Made by a program: the position numbers and the translations under genes
The notes under the pieces: generated by a model
Database searches by the model: none
What the model was told of the DNA's origin: nothing
The model's input: only the letters and a program-made list of their open reading frames with translations
Assembly (NCBI RefSeq): GCF_019649055.1
Contig: NW_026570223.1
Coordinates: forward strand, 3,534,001-3,598,000
Reading direction: 5' to 3'
DNA from: Paramacrobiotus metropolitanus
Taxonomy: Eukaryota > Tardigrada > Eutardigrada > Parachela > Macrobiotidae
DNA: 64,000 nt
Shown: one piece after another, positions 1 through 13,769 of the stretch
How the letters are laid out: each line of letters opens with the position of its first letter
How positions within the stretch are numbered: the first letter of the stretch is position 1

Positions 1-3000
1 AGTATATATTCCGAGGTGAACAACAAGCGACTTAATAGGCACCGGTTCGCAAATGTATGCAAACAACATAAAATGCGTCACATTCCGCACTTAACTATCA
101 AAAGTTATGGATTCGCTGCCTGGCTAATCGAGCTACGGCATAACCACGTTCTTCTGATTGAGGCACGAATAAACATTCATGAGCCCTGAACTTTCACAGC
201 GCATTAAAATGAAAACAGAAGGAATCATCAACGCGGTAATACACGGTGTCGCACATGAACATGTATATATATCAATATATGTGAACACAACCAGCAGTGC
301 ATCATTTGTGGATGATGGTTGAAGCTAGTTTCTATTGCTAGTTGTTAGATCCGGCCAATAAAGGTACATCACTTCTCCTAATTAATTTCTAGGAAGAACA
401 ACCGGTCGATAACGCCAACTAAGACGTCATACCCATTTCCATTAGCCCTGTACGCCAGCACGTTGCGGCGGATATGTGCAATACAAACACACATCTCGTC
501 TCTCCCAACATTTAACTCGTCCTACTTTGCGTACTGTGCTTTTGCTTAATTAACCCCATGGAATTAACCAGCGGAGACAATGAAGGCCGTTAAACACTGG
601 CAACGACAGCGAACCAGTCCAACCTTCGCTTCTCGTGATCCTACTTGGATCTCTTATACAAAAAATCCCCCAGACTTTGTACACACATTTCCCTTGAGAT
701 CACAGACCGCCACTTTCTATGTCTTACATGTTAAAGCTCTCTGGTTTCACAATTACAAAAATTTTAACCAACGATCTTACAGTGCAAAAACAACGTAGTA
801 GACAATGTTTACGCATACGAAAGCGAAATATTGTATAAGTCCTTAACGGATATTCACTTTATGTGCATAATATTAATGGGATTCAAAATCTGATTAACTT
901 GCTAAATACATCTCCAAGTTTATAGATAAAACAAACTGTTTTTATAAACCAATATAAAAAGATTGTGCCTGCATAATTACCACAAATTATCGCGTTAACG
1001 AACATATTGAAGCCCAAATATATCTTTTAAAAATGTTTATTTAATGGATACATACACGTAAACAAGAGTTTTTGTACATTGTCCGGTTTCGCTTACCCAA
1101 CCCAAAGCCGCGCTGCTTTTCCACTAACTTATCGGTCTTCTCCGATATTTTTTCTTATTGGAGAAACGCGGGAATCGGCCACAGCTGTGGGTGGAGATCT
1201 CTGGTCAAATATACGAACCAGGCGCTCGATGTTTCGGTGAAGGATCCTTCCCTTCCAATCAGAATGTGTGTTTCCCGTCTGTCAAAAGAAACCGCATATA
1301 TGAAAACACAAGTTACTAAAAAAACTATGGACTTCCAAAATCAGCGATGACTAAGACAATCAAATCTATTGAGTTTGTTACCGGCGCAGTTAGCGCAGCT
1401 TCACAGTTCACATTAGGATATACACATATGTGCCCGTGTCGGAATAAAATCACCTAACAGCACGAGCATCTTTGGCGACTGGCACATTCAATCAATTTTC
1501 ATAATGCATACTAATCGTCGGAGATCATATTACAAAGGAATTCATGGTGAGCGGTTGCGCTGTTATGCCGCTTATACTCTTACCCCAGCAGACAATATGT
1601 ACATCCGAGACTCGCAACTAACTACAACTTTCCATCGGGTTTGGCTGCGTATATTGCGCTTGTTTGGCCGGCTCATTTAAACGTTCGTCCTTAGCGTCCT
1701 AACTACGGCAATCCATCAAAAGTTTAAAGAATAAGTGTTATAAGGGGAAGGGATAGATAACGCTCTATAGGCAAGTGCGCACCAGCGCTAGGTTGCGTAG
1801 TTAACGCTGACATACACACATACACTCTCGCGATTCAAATATGAGTACGAGAATGAAATTTCGTCAGTATGGAGTTGTGTACGTGTAGACGGAATGCCGG
1901 GCTATGATCAGCCTCGTTAGGATTGGCCGGCTAATTGCTAATCTACATACAGACCAGACCAATAGATGATCTAATTATTAAAAAGTTTTCCATCCCATCG
2001 AGGGGCGTCACCCCATCCGACCACTGGATGCGGATGGATCCTGACTGCGGCATGATTGCGCGCAAATGTATATGGATAACGTGTACGTATATACTGGCGC
2101 AGGATCGACACACATACTCTTCATAACTCACAAGCAACCGATTTTCGATTAAATGCAGATTCTTGATGAAATTTAAACTAAAGAGTTTGGGTATCGGGCC
2201 AGGCTACAGGCTCGCTCTCAGCCCCATTCGTCACTCTTTCTCATTAATTCCGTACTGTGTGCGCTGCTCTTCGCGCTGTGCCTCTTGTACAGTTGTGTGC
2301 TCATTACGTTCCCATATTATAACCATCGACGACTACGTAGTTAAAATCAACAACAGCCCACCGCAGCCGCGAAATACACACTGGCTCCGCTGGCATCGTT
2401 AACTACCTTATCTTCTTTTAAAATAGAATTTTCTCATGGACATTCCGCTCATTATGCCGGGCTTTGTGTTAGAGGCGCAGCAGATGACAACCCAGCGTTC
2501 TAATGGCAAGAATTAAGTAGCTTACCGGTTAAACTTTAAAATTCCCCTCCCTCCCTCTTTCTTTGATCATAATCAACAAAGAGAGATGGAAAGAGAAGCA
2601 TAACGAAGCGCGCACAGCACCGGTGAGTCTTAATGGCTACCAAGTATAGATGCCATTCTTCGCACCATCACAATCCATCTGTTTCTGTTCGCGGCTGACC
2701 GCTAGCCATGGTCACATTAACCTAATTTAAACTTAACAAGAGGCTTTGTTGATATTCCCACGCCAAGCAGCACAGCTGGCCATTGGTCAGAAGGGAGAAA
2801 ACTCAAAGGATTAGGTCACCGTAGTGGGTCACCAATGCCGTGCGGCAATATGGCTACAGTCTGCATTCTATACAGACTGCAGAGGTAGACCACTGTGACG
2901 TATACCAGATGGGAGGAGGCGGGCAATTGGCAGAGCGGTACAAGCAACATTCCTTTACATCATCCATGCCGGCCACTCTGTCCCAACATGCCTTTAGTAC

Positions 3001-6000
3001 TATACCGCATCGACCCTGTAGCTGACCAACACTTTACTCGTTATTGCCACTTAATATGTAGAGGAAGGAATTAATTTTGCTGAATTCGCTCTCGTATAGT
3101 ATACCCTTCGATTAGAACAATACCCTGCCAAACAAAAATTACGCATAATACACGGGTTCCAAATTTTATACCGCGTTTTAATAATTTCTTCGGAATCTTT
3201 ATGTTTATCACAGGAATTTAATACACCGTACACTGTAAAAAAATTTAGATTTTAACATCTGTGCAATTTAAACATGTTGTCGGTTAATTAATCAAATTAT
3301 TTCACTGTAAAAACAATTTTCCGATGGCGGGGTTGTGCGTAAATTGTTTTGAGGAAACCATAGCTCGGTGAGATGTCTCTACGTTTAATTCTAGCGCTAA
3401 AACAATATTTTAAGTACAACAGGTTTGGCACATTGTTTGGCGTAGCTTTACTTGGATCCCAAGCCTGAGCCTTGCGCGATTCTTTGAATTTAACAAAATA
3501 TGTGCTCGTAATACAGTACGATGTGATTTACAAATCCAGCAATACACACATCGCATATGGATGTTTCTGCATAAACATCCATCGCGAGTCGATCGCACCG
3601 ATTGCTGGATATCCGGTCGCGAACGCGCAAATCAATACAGCTACGGCCGGTAATAAATTGCACCTCGTGATGAGTTTTAATTTCTTCATACTTTGCTGAA
3701 AGTTCTACTCTGTGCAAGGCAGTTAATACGGCAACTGCGAGTCTCCGAGTAATAACAGCGATAGGACTGCGTTTATTAGCAGTTCACTACAGTGAACAGT
3801 CGGTCCCGATAGTTGGTCGTACGTGATAATAATGCGCTTTCATCGAGAAGTTAAAAATAAGGCTAGTCAACCTTCAGCCACAGAGGTATCATTTTTATGG
3901 TTTTCATTTGTGATCATGATTTAATCTAGCTGCAATAGAAATAGTAGTTTAACAAGATTCGAGCATTACACAAGTTTATCACAAACAGCGCCGCTTATCA
4001 GCATGATTAAATTCCTCACAAGCAAAACTTAATAACGTAACAATGCCACTGATATACAACACATTTAAGAAATCTTTTACGAAAATAACGAAGGCCTAGT
4101 TGTTACATTATGTTATAGGAAGTCAGTCTAAAGTTTCATTTAAAACCTCCACAGTAAGAACTTATACACAGGCAGAAGTACTGAATTCGAAGTACCGACA
4201 ACCAAAACGCCAAAAAATCCAGAGGCATTGTACACCATAACAAAAACATATCCACTACATAATTTTATTTAAAAATAACATCCTTTGGAATAACGAAAAT
4301 TTAAAGGCGCAGCCAGTGCCGACACATTCAGCAAATCAAAAACCTTTATCCGAGGATTACATGGAAACTATTAACAATGGTAGAAGCCATTGGATTATCA
4401 CACCACAAAATAACATGGATATTTCTGAGGAAGTTTAAAGAACCGGCAAGAAAGGTGAGATACTTTGAACTACAGGAATCGAAATAACTATTTCTAAGGT
4501 TAATGTTTATACCAATAGTAAAGGTTACAGTTATGATAAGAATTAGGGGACTATTGAATACTACTTATTCTTTGTTTTTCTGGTTAACAAAAGCTGCTTG
4601 CAATGCTGGCTCACTTCCGGATGCCTACGCTGTTTAAGAGTCTTTCGTTAGCCCTGATTTCCAGCTCAACCATGGCCATAAAGCACAGCTCGGTTATTGC
4701 TTTTAGCCCACTATATATGATGAGCCACAAGCTTGTTAGTCTCAATCTGGTAATTTCATGTAACCAGAAAAAGAAACAACATTTTAATCGGCATTGCCAG
4801 TGCATAGTCGAGCAGTCATCTTAAACAAAGTCAATCGATTTTCCCTGATGGAACGAAAGAGAAGCAATTAGTCCAAATCAGCAGCTGGACTCGTCTAGCT
4901 AACAAAATAGCGCTCGTGATATAATCACGAAGAAGTACATAACACACACATCATTGCATATACGACCAGTTCCGCCCAACTCTTCGTTAGGAATGAATAT
5001 AATTTTCCATTTGCCATGAAATATTATTGACAGAATCACAACTTTCCCATTTCCATGCTCTCGCCAACCCGCCTAAGGATGACGGAGAACGCAAACGGAT
5101 CCCGTCGTTCAAAGCAGTGCAATTCACTAGGCTCACATCCGATATTCGTGCTAATGCAAAGACCATGTCGTTTATTAACTGCTCTCATTGAGCATGAATT
5201 TCCATGAAGCACTTGGGCTGTGTTTTTCTTTGGCAGAAAAGTAAATCTAATTTGTCATTATGCTCTGATTTTCCATAACATACGAAAATATTTCAATCGA
5301 TTTTTGCGCAAAAATTATTGCCTGTTTGCGTACATTGGTTGTTCCCATTCTCGGATCAAGCCAGTCCTATTCTTCTTCGAGGCTAAAGCAATTATATCTG
5401 TACAGAACTTAGCCATCCACCGGAAACAAAAACTATTCTTTGTGTACCGGTGCGTCAACGCTGCTTACGACAAATCAATGAACTTGCATAATTAGCTGAC
5501 CCCAGTCCTCGGTTCGTTATTAATGTCAGGGAAGAAAATGTTTAGTTAAAGTTACCAATAATAAGTTGCTTGATACAACGTTTGTACCGCTGCATGGAGT
5601 TCATCCATCACAAATTTACCTATAAACATAATTTAATATATATGTTACGAACCCTGCTCGTGAAAACGACTACACAACCAGGGTCAACACGATCCTTTCC
5701 ACGAACCCCGATTTTAGATTCCCTCTACACTAACGCATCAATTGAGTCCAGCCTGCAAATTTTCGAAAACCGTGCAATAAACCTGCCTCATCTTTTTGTA
5801 CACGAAAATAATGCGTCCAAGCACACAGTTTCAGAAAGCGAATGATACCGGTTCATAAAAAAATTCAGATTTCATTTGCAACGGTGCTACGAAATATGCA
5901 TATGTAATATTTATGCCGCTTATAATGTTTGTTTATTATAGGATATCCAGAAGCAAAAACCATTAAAAAGTAACGAAGCAGAGAACGAAAAGAAAAAAAA

Positions 6001-9000
6001 CGACGCACCAACAAGCACAAGTAACAAAATTTGTAAGGTTATTTTATAAATACAGCTTAAGGAGAACCAGCTGGTTTATTGTTAGAGTTCTTAGCATTTG
6101 AAAATATCATTTAAGTTTAAAGTACTGAATTACAACTAGAAGTGCAACATTAGATTTTTCGCCGTTGTCGCATGGCTGACAATTACTTACAGTACTATTT
6201 TGCAGCAGAATATATATTTTAGTGAGGACGAACGGGATAACGAACATTGCATAACTCTAGGTAACTATAACGGGAACATCTAATTCTCTATAACGTGAAG
6301 GCTTCCTTACGGTTAGTTGTGGAGAATAACAAAGCAATAGGTGCTATAGAAACATACTGATTCACATATCGTACCTGACACCGTATTTTGAGAAAAAAGA
6401 ATATATTATTTACCGTATTGGAAACTGGAATCCAGTCATATGAAATAAAATATAGTAGATATGTACCAATAAAACGTCCTTAAAAGCATGCACGGTAACA
6501 CCCTAGAGAAGTTCTGAATAAAAAGAATGCGTCTCTAAATAAAAAAAAAGACTTCGACAATACTCATTTCCGATACGCGCAATTTCAGCCTGAAATCTGT
6601 TAAAAATTAAACAAAAATTACTGCCACGCATTCACTATGATCGCTATTTCTGTGCCATTTCTATTTTCTGGAGATTTCGCCAATTGCAGGGCGAAACTAA
6701 ATTTAACTGATTAATAAAGTACATATAACCTAGCGTATCCCGGGTTATATAATATGAGTAACGGAATCCGTGCAGACTAATATTTAGCGTCTTCCCACTA
6801 AATTTAGTTGCTTGTGAAGTGAGGGCGGCGTACTTTCTGAATTAAACCAAATTTAAGTGTCAAATCTTCTAATTTAAAGACTATTTGCATAACAAATTCC
6901 ATATTTGCTATAACTGCCAATGCAACTAAATAGCGCCACCGATTTATCCTGATCCATATACCAAAAACATACGACTGCATTACACCTTTGAATAGACCTG
7001 GATTACAGCGCAGCATTGATTGGTAAAATGTGTAAACAAAAATTGGACGAACACAAGTCGATATAGGAAATTTGCCTCACAACCCGCTTAAAATTAATGA
7101 GTTTCCAACAAGTTCAAAGCGCTCAGTGCGCCCAAGCTCCGGCAATTCCTTCCCGTTATGAATCTTCGATTGCGTGTTAAAACTGTGGACATTCATGCGG
7201 AACTGTAAGTCGTTTGCTCGCGTTCTTCAATGAATCAACAAGAAAACTGGCTGGCGCAATAGGATAAATATCACATATCCTTCACATTGATTTTTCACTC
7301 ATTAAGATCGTCAAGAGTCGATAAACCTACAGCCTGAAATTTGAGTGTACGCCACGTTCCTGTTAAGCAGTTAGTTAGTGTCTGACTTTTTGGAATATTG
7401 ACATCATTCTTAACTATAACATTCGGCACGATATAGATTGCAATTGCATCAAGCCCACTAATGGAAAATACCACACAACCATATCGGTTACCGTCTTACT
7501 ATAATTATACAAAATTATTGCTCCCTAGTCAAGCCGATATTTTGCGCTGGCTGTAAATAAAATGCCTTAGAATGTAGTCGGGAGTGGGAAATGCAGCCTC
7601 ACATCCTCCTCGAAATATGCGTTTACAGCTTTATACGGTCAAGCGCTGTTTAATCATTATTATGTGACTACGAAACACTTCTTTCACCATTTACGAAATT
7701 GATCAGATTTTACAAAAAATATGGTCTTAGTCTTGCCATATTTTTTTGTAAAGAGTACCTAAAGGTGCACATATACACATACACACACACACACGACATA
7801 TTAACGAGAGTGCAAATCAACATTTCGTAGTTGACTTATCAGCGGTACCACCGATATTTCACGGTATTCCACATGCAGACTTTACAGCAGGGCGTGAACG
7901 TATGGGAATGACCGAGGCCGATTCCCACGCTGGTCACCGGCGGTTTCATGAGGGCAAGGCGGGACACTACACATAACATCATAGGCACAGACACCGTATC
8001 CTCATCTGACCTCATATACGGCGCGCACGTAAACGTATGCACCCACAGACCGACCAGCGGGAATCATTTGCATTAAGAACAAGAGAAACACTAATTAAGT
8101 CAGGTGGATACTAGCATTGAGGCGCGCATCATCAACTCATTATCTCAGGCTCGTCTTAGGGGGCTCAGGTGAGAGTTTATTGCACTAAGACAATACAAAG
8201 TTGTTTCAGCTCGGTCACCTTAGTCGCAGGTTCGCATTCAACTGGTACCGAATAGAATGATTGTACGTATCGAGGAATTCACATTTCACTAAATTTTCGA
8301 AACAGTTTAAATTTACCTAGAGAAAACTGTCGTTACTTAAATTGTTACAGCGCCTGAATTACGGGTGCAATGTTGCACATATCAATATTCGTTCTGAATG
8401 CTGAATTAATTTGTAAATAAAAGCTATTATGGGCATTTACGGCACCTGTGGTATATCATCTAAACTGTCCAGTTCATAGAATCGGTAAAGTTAAAATTTA
8501 TTTGGCTACTAAGAGTAAACAAGTTTGATAGGAGAAAAAGATGTTGAAATACACAGTTTAAAATTCGCATTTTGCGTTAAGTGTTAAATTTTAATGTTTA
8601 AGGTTGGTTCTCATACGTGCGAAATAATTAGAGCCGACAGCAGAAAACTGCAGTATCTCCTCAGTATTACATATTTGAAATTAATGCACACATATACTGT
8701 ACTAGAATAAAGCTTCAGTACGCAACAGCGGGATAAAAGCGCTAGCGCCAAGGTAACCTGGAAGTGTGTCTCAAGCTCCGTCAATGACCTGAGGATAGTT
8801 GATTAGCGACCGGTGGCCAGTCTCACAGGTTGATCAATCGCCGTGCAGCGCCTGTTCGGATGTTTAATTCGTTCGGCTGTTGTTCTTAAATTGCCTTCTG
8901 CAGCAAGAGATATGGCAGCGTTTCTATGCCTGATTCTCAGCTGACCTGCATCCATTTGCCCGTTTTGCGTTATGCATGCTCGTCTAATCAGCAGCTAAAG

Positions 9001-11835
9001 CCCATTAACGGACGACAATGCATACCATAACCTGCACCTTATGCGCATACGGCCTCGACGCGGAGAAATACATATATCATCTCTTTCATCCCAGAAATTA
9101 TATTGCCCCACCCGCGACACTATAGCAGACGGCTGCAGCTATACAGATCCTTGACTTTAAACACTAATCAATGCGGCATCGTTCCATAAAGCTTCATCAA
9201 CGCGCAGGCGCATGCTGCGTAACTTTCTTCCACTGTTGATACAGCAATTTTAAACGGCCCGGCATTTGCGAGGGGACAAATTAAAACTAGAGAATATTTA
9301 CTAAAGAGAGACGGCGATGCCAGCAGCCGCAGTGCAGTATACCCCACTGCAAGCTGGTTGGGTATAAGTTAACCCAGCAATTGCTATATAGCGCTAGTTG
9401 AGTGCAGCCACGATTTAATCAATTCCTGAGAGAAATTAAAATATGACAACTGCGTGCCGCAGCTATCTAACTTCCATGGGCAGCATTACGAGATGTGGAA
9501 CAATCAATAAATTACCAAATAAAGGACCTCCAGCAGACTAGCGATCCAACCGGCAACTATATTCCAGCAGCAACCCCGGCTGCAGGATCCTGTCTAATGC
9601 TAAGTACGAATCTACGATGGAGATGCATCTAATGCATGCCAGTAATTAGACCGAAGGATCATGTTTGGATGGTTCGCAAAAGCTAAAAAACCCCAACAGC
9701 AATTCACATACGGTCCCTACTTGCTCGACACTGCACTTTAACACAATGAACTCCATGAGAGTTGTCGACCTGAAAATCCATCCTGGACTAATTAAGTGAA
9801 ACGACCTGTACTATTTCACAGAATGATGGTAAATATCGTGGAGAGCCACAGCACACTTTAAGGCAGCACACATTACTAACGAGTTCAGACTAAAAGCTTT
9901 CCCGTAAGGCCGTAACAAATCTCCAACATCACGGCTCCTACCCGTAGCCTGCGATTGAAAACGTCGGACCGTGAGACACCTCCATCTCCTATATATATAG
10001 TAAATAATTTTAAAAAACAAAGGGCTTTAGCATGTCTTAGTTAGTTTAAAACATCTCTTCGCCCTAAATTTTTCTTAGAGATTCGTTAAGCAACATAAAG
10101 TACAAGGGCGATTATATCAGGCGTTCACGGCGTTTCATTTTAAATACTGTGACAATTTCCCAAAACGTATAATAAAAGTTATAACAATGCCCGTAACATT
10201 TTCAACAGTTCTCTTTTGCTTTATAGGTATTTGAATCAGAAACATTCCCGGCGTTGGTGATTAGAACGAAACTGTACGAGAAAAGAAACGTAGGGATAAT
10301 GTTTTGATGTGACCGGAAGTAAGTTGGGGTCAGCTAGGTAGCCAGAAACACGCGGAAATGTCCAATTCTGTTGTGTGTTCTTGCACAAGCGGTGCGCAAT
10401 AATCTTCGACGCTGTGACGCTGAATTCAGTGCTTACGCATAAATTACTTACAAAACGAAGAACAGAAATGTGCAGTGTATGTCAAACTCTGATATGGATC
10501 AACACAGGCAGAATAAAACTTTTTCCTTACAATCAGTTTAAGATATGGAAAATAAATAGAGCTACAAAAACTTCCATATACTCTATCCGACAGAAAACTG
10601 ATTGCAATTTTATGGAAATCAGAATTCAAGCGACCGGAATTCGAGTGATTTCCGATTGTGGGATAGAGTTACCGCTCACAAGAAGCGCAATTAGAAACTT
10701 AAATAGAAGTACTAAATCTATAAATTATTTGATCTGCGAATATAATTTATTATGTCCGCGTAAAACATATATATAAACGTACCCCAGTCCTTCAGATTAA
10801 GGTCGATTAATCCGTCGGTTCTGTGTTGCCGCTATTCAAGGTGTCGCTCTGGCTATAAACATAAGGCAAAATCAAAATTAGTGAGCATCTGTAATATCAT
10901 CAGTAATACCACGTCATAAATATACGCCGGTACATACAGAAAATTATTTCCTGAAATACGCTCACTGTTATGGAGAATTTGATGAGGCCGAGTTGACTGT
11001 CTACGCATTTGAATTTGCCTAAAAGTGCTAACGATTAAACCCGGCGTAACGATACACAAGCTTGGAAGATTGTGCAGTATTAAGTACTGCAAACAGGATC
11101 GTTTGCCGTCAGCTTAATGAGATGTGCAACCATAATAATTCTGCGGGAAAGCAGTTTAATACTGTCGTCCGCGAACGACTCGTCGGCTATTCCGATCGCT
11201 TCCTTCCCCCCACTCAGCCGTTTTGCCGCGCTCGGAGCAATTAATCGTATTCAATATTGGTATGGTCTAATTACGAGAAGCAGTGTTATGTTATCGTAAC
11301 ACAAAAGGATCATACCGACCAACCACAAGTCATGAGAATCATCCCGCTTTAAAACTAAAGGAAACGCGATTGGCTTCCCCCAATAAGAGCGCCAGGGCAG
11401 GCTAGGCAGGCAGCCAAATTAAAATTTCTCCTACTCTCGTTCATTACTTACTTGCATCTGGTTATATCGGCTTATGTACAATACGAAAGCGAACTGCTGT
11501 GCCGTATGGCGTTAATAATGATCCGGCCGTTCCTTCTTCGCTTAATAAATTGCCAGACAATTCTTTACCATCTGAAATTTCTCATCTTTCTTATTCCCAG
11601 TCGCAGCAATATGTACACCGAAAAAAACACTACATGGCATTAATGACGTCCAGCGTAGCTTATTCAGTAATCGAAATAATATTACGCTGCCCAATTGTAC
11701 AAGATAACAACAGGAAATCGCTGAAAAAAGAAATATCATTAATAATACGGAACGCTACCAGTATTATTTACAATTGGTGGCACATTATAATTGGAGATCA
11801 CGACGCAAATCTTTACTGGATAAATCTTGTACCGT

Positions 11836-11905
11836 AAATTTTCCGTAACCGTCCAGAATTTCCGTAATTTTCGTAATTTCCGTAATTTTAAATTTTCCGT
11901 AATGT
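11836..11905. repeat. Short TTCCGTAA-type repeats
   Basis: The phrase TTCCGTAA or a one-base variant recurs about seven times within roughly 70 nt. The neighbouring phrase GTAATGTCCAG at the end of this cluster reappears as GTAATGTCTAG near 12080. Clusters of short phrases like this occur in the subterminal parts of DNA transposons, but no terminal inverted repeats or target duplication could be matched around it, so it is listed only as a repeat. Confidence 0.55.
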
Positions 11906-12406
11906 CCAGATATCGGTCTGAATCAAATACAGTTCATCCAGTCTATCATAATTAAAATAATGATTGCCTTGGCCTTTTTCAAATTTTTAACGGAATAAAC
12001 GCAACTAATTAACACGCGGTTTAATTCAGTTATGTATCTATTAATAAATTAACGATGACTAAAAATCATTATTTTCGGTAATGTCTAGCAACTTGAAAAA
12101 GTTATTCTTAGGCTGTCAATAACAAAGAAGCGACTACATTTCTACCGCTTACATAATAAATCCAATCCGCATTTCTATTGATACTATCCGAAAATACAAT
12201 TGTAATATCACCTGAGATGGAACAGTCCTAGTAAACAGGGTCTTACTGTCTTTACAGTACTACCCTTCGACCGCCGCTGATTTTTGGTCTTTTTCAACCA
12301 GATTTATATAAACATTATACCTTGAACCTACGAAAATTCCACTCGTAATTCAACACGTATTTAGCCAGCTACAGTAAAGTTCTTACTTTTGACAATTTAC
12401 ATGTAC

Positions 12407-12424
12407 ATTGTACCGCGGTACAAT
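12407..12424. repeat. Perfect 18-bp palindrome
   Basis: The sequence ATTGTACCGCGGTACAAT is identical to its reverse complement. It lies in AT-rich DNA with no gene nearby. No function is inferred. Confidence 0.8.
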
Positions 12425-13118
12425 AATATACTGCAATGTCATAGCGTACGTAATTATAGAGAATAGAGAAAAACAGATACAGTACACTTATTTTATGTAC
12501 ACACTTATTTTATGTATCTGTAATTGCAAACTTGTAGTTTTACCGAAAATTATATAAACCATAGAAGTACTTGTACTGTTATACCAACAAAATTATCTTA
12601 AAAAATATTAGCATTTACACATTTTACAGCATTATTAATTTTAGGTAAGTAGCAAGGTTAACAATATGATCCATTCAATTAAACCAAAATCAGATGCCTC
12701 CGGCTCGAGATATAGCATTACTAATAAATTAAAAAGACTAAAAGAGAAGCAGACTGATATATAGCGCAAGTACAGCACTACAATTGTTAAATGGCTGATG
12801 CAATTTTCAGTTACTTGTACTTAAGTAATTTTAAGAATTTGTTATTATCAATATTAATCGCGTTAACATTTTATAATAACATTTGTTAATAATTATTAAC
12901 AGTTTATAAGAAATTAAGATATTCAAATAACATCGTAAGTCTCACATCCTGGACTAATAAAACTGAGTTTACCATGCGCCGGCGACTACAGAATACAGAG
13001 TACCTACTGGCAAACCATAATTCTTCAAATAATCAACCAAGGCGCCAGTTTGACTAAGTTATCAACACCCGACCTGGGCCGACCACACCTTTTGGTAGTA
13101 TTAAAAAAATGACAATAA

Positions 13119-13175
13119 ACAATAAAACGCTAGTATGCAAGTACAACTTGTACTTGCATACTAGCGTTTTATTGT
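13119..13175. repeat. Perfect hairpin with 28-nt arms
   Basis: Two 28-nt arms, perfectly complementary, flank a single central C at 13147. The left arm begins ACAATAAAACGC and the right arm ends GCGTTTTATTGT. This is far longer than expected by chance in this base composition and would extrude as a cruciform or fold as an RNA hairpin if transcribed. It may be a remnant of a foldback or palindromic MITE, or the ends of a removed insertion. Confidence 0.9.
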
Positions 13176-13193
13176 AGTATCCGTATTCCGTAG

Positions 13194-13213
13194 TAGCTAG
13201 TAGCTACTAGCTA
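13194..13213. repeat. Perfect 20-bp palindrome beside the hairpin
   Basis: The sequence TAGCTAGTAGCTACTAGCTA equals its own reverse complement and sits about 19 nt to the right of the 57-nt hairpin. The two palindromes together suggest foldback transposon debris. Confidence 0.8.
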
Positions 13214-13769
13214 GTAATACAGTAATACTGCGGCAATATTAAATCACTTACTGTAACAGTTTTTCCAAAATTAAGCAGGCGAAAAAGTGTATTATTAGGC
13301 CCTAAACTGTTCGTTAAAATAGTTCCAAAGCCGTTCCAGATTAATACTGGGACATGATATTGATGGTACTGCGGCATCCGGTTTTCAGTGCGCAAGGACT
13401 GTGCAGGGCCCTAAAAACGAAAATGGAAATACGGATGGAAACGGAAACTCTCGAATCAAACCATTTCGAGGAATGAGCAGCAGAAGCAACTGCTTTTCGC
13501 TAACACTAACGGATTCTTCTTAACCTGCATGATAAACTGCAAAAGTAGTTTCACTTGACGGTAACTATAAATTTTATACCTTTTACAAGATTTTACCCAA
13601 TGGATTGCGGTTTCGCAATTTTACTGCAGCAGATACTCCGTTCCTGATCAATCTTTTGTTTTGGTGCTTGCGTAACTCCTGAGTTCCGATTTTTGACAGG
13701 AAATACAAAAGCTCGCCATCAGCAGTGCGCAGCTGGTGCAGGACAAACTGCCGGCACAGAAATGCGCAC

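Larger units (their letters stand above)
1..13761. other. Gene-poor AT-rich stretch
   Basis: I see no coding exon here with family similarity. Open frames are short, overlap on both strands and have no credible composition; the longest (10375-10776) is discussed among the rejected items. Content that can be named: a short CA-type microsatellite near 7767-7795, short TTCCGTAA-type repeats at 11836-11905, a palindrome at 12407-12424, a duplicated 16-nt phrase around 12484-12516, and a long hairpin at 13119-13175. The stretch could be intergenic, or a long intron of a gene lying left of the window; the sequence does not decide this. Confidence 0.6.

Noticed and set aside
7767-7795. CA-rich run considered as a regulatory element
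   Set aside because: Simple microsatellite with no associated gene.
10375-10776. Longest open frame of the left desert, 133 codons on the plus strand
   Set aside because: It starts with a non-ATG codon, has no recognisable domain or compositional bias of a protein, no matching splice sites, and open frames overlap it on the other strand.
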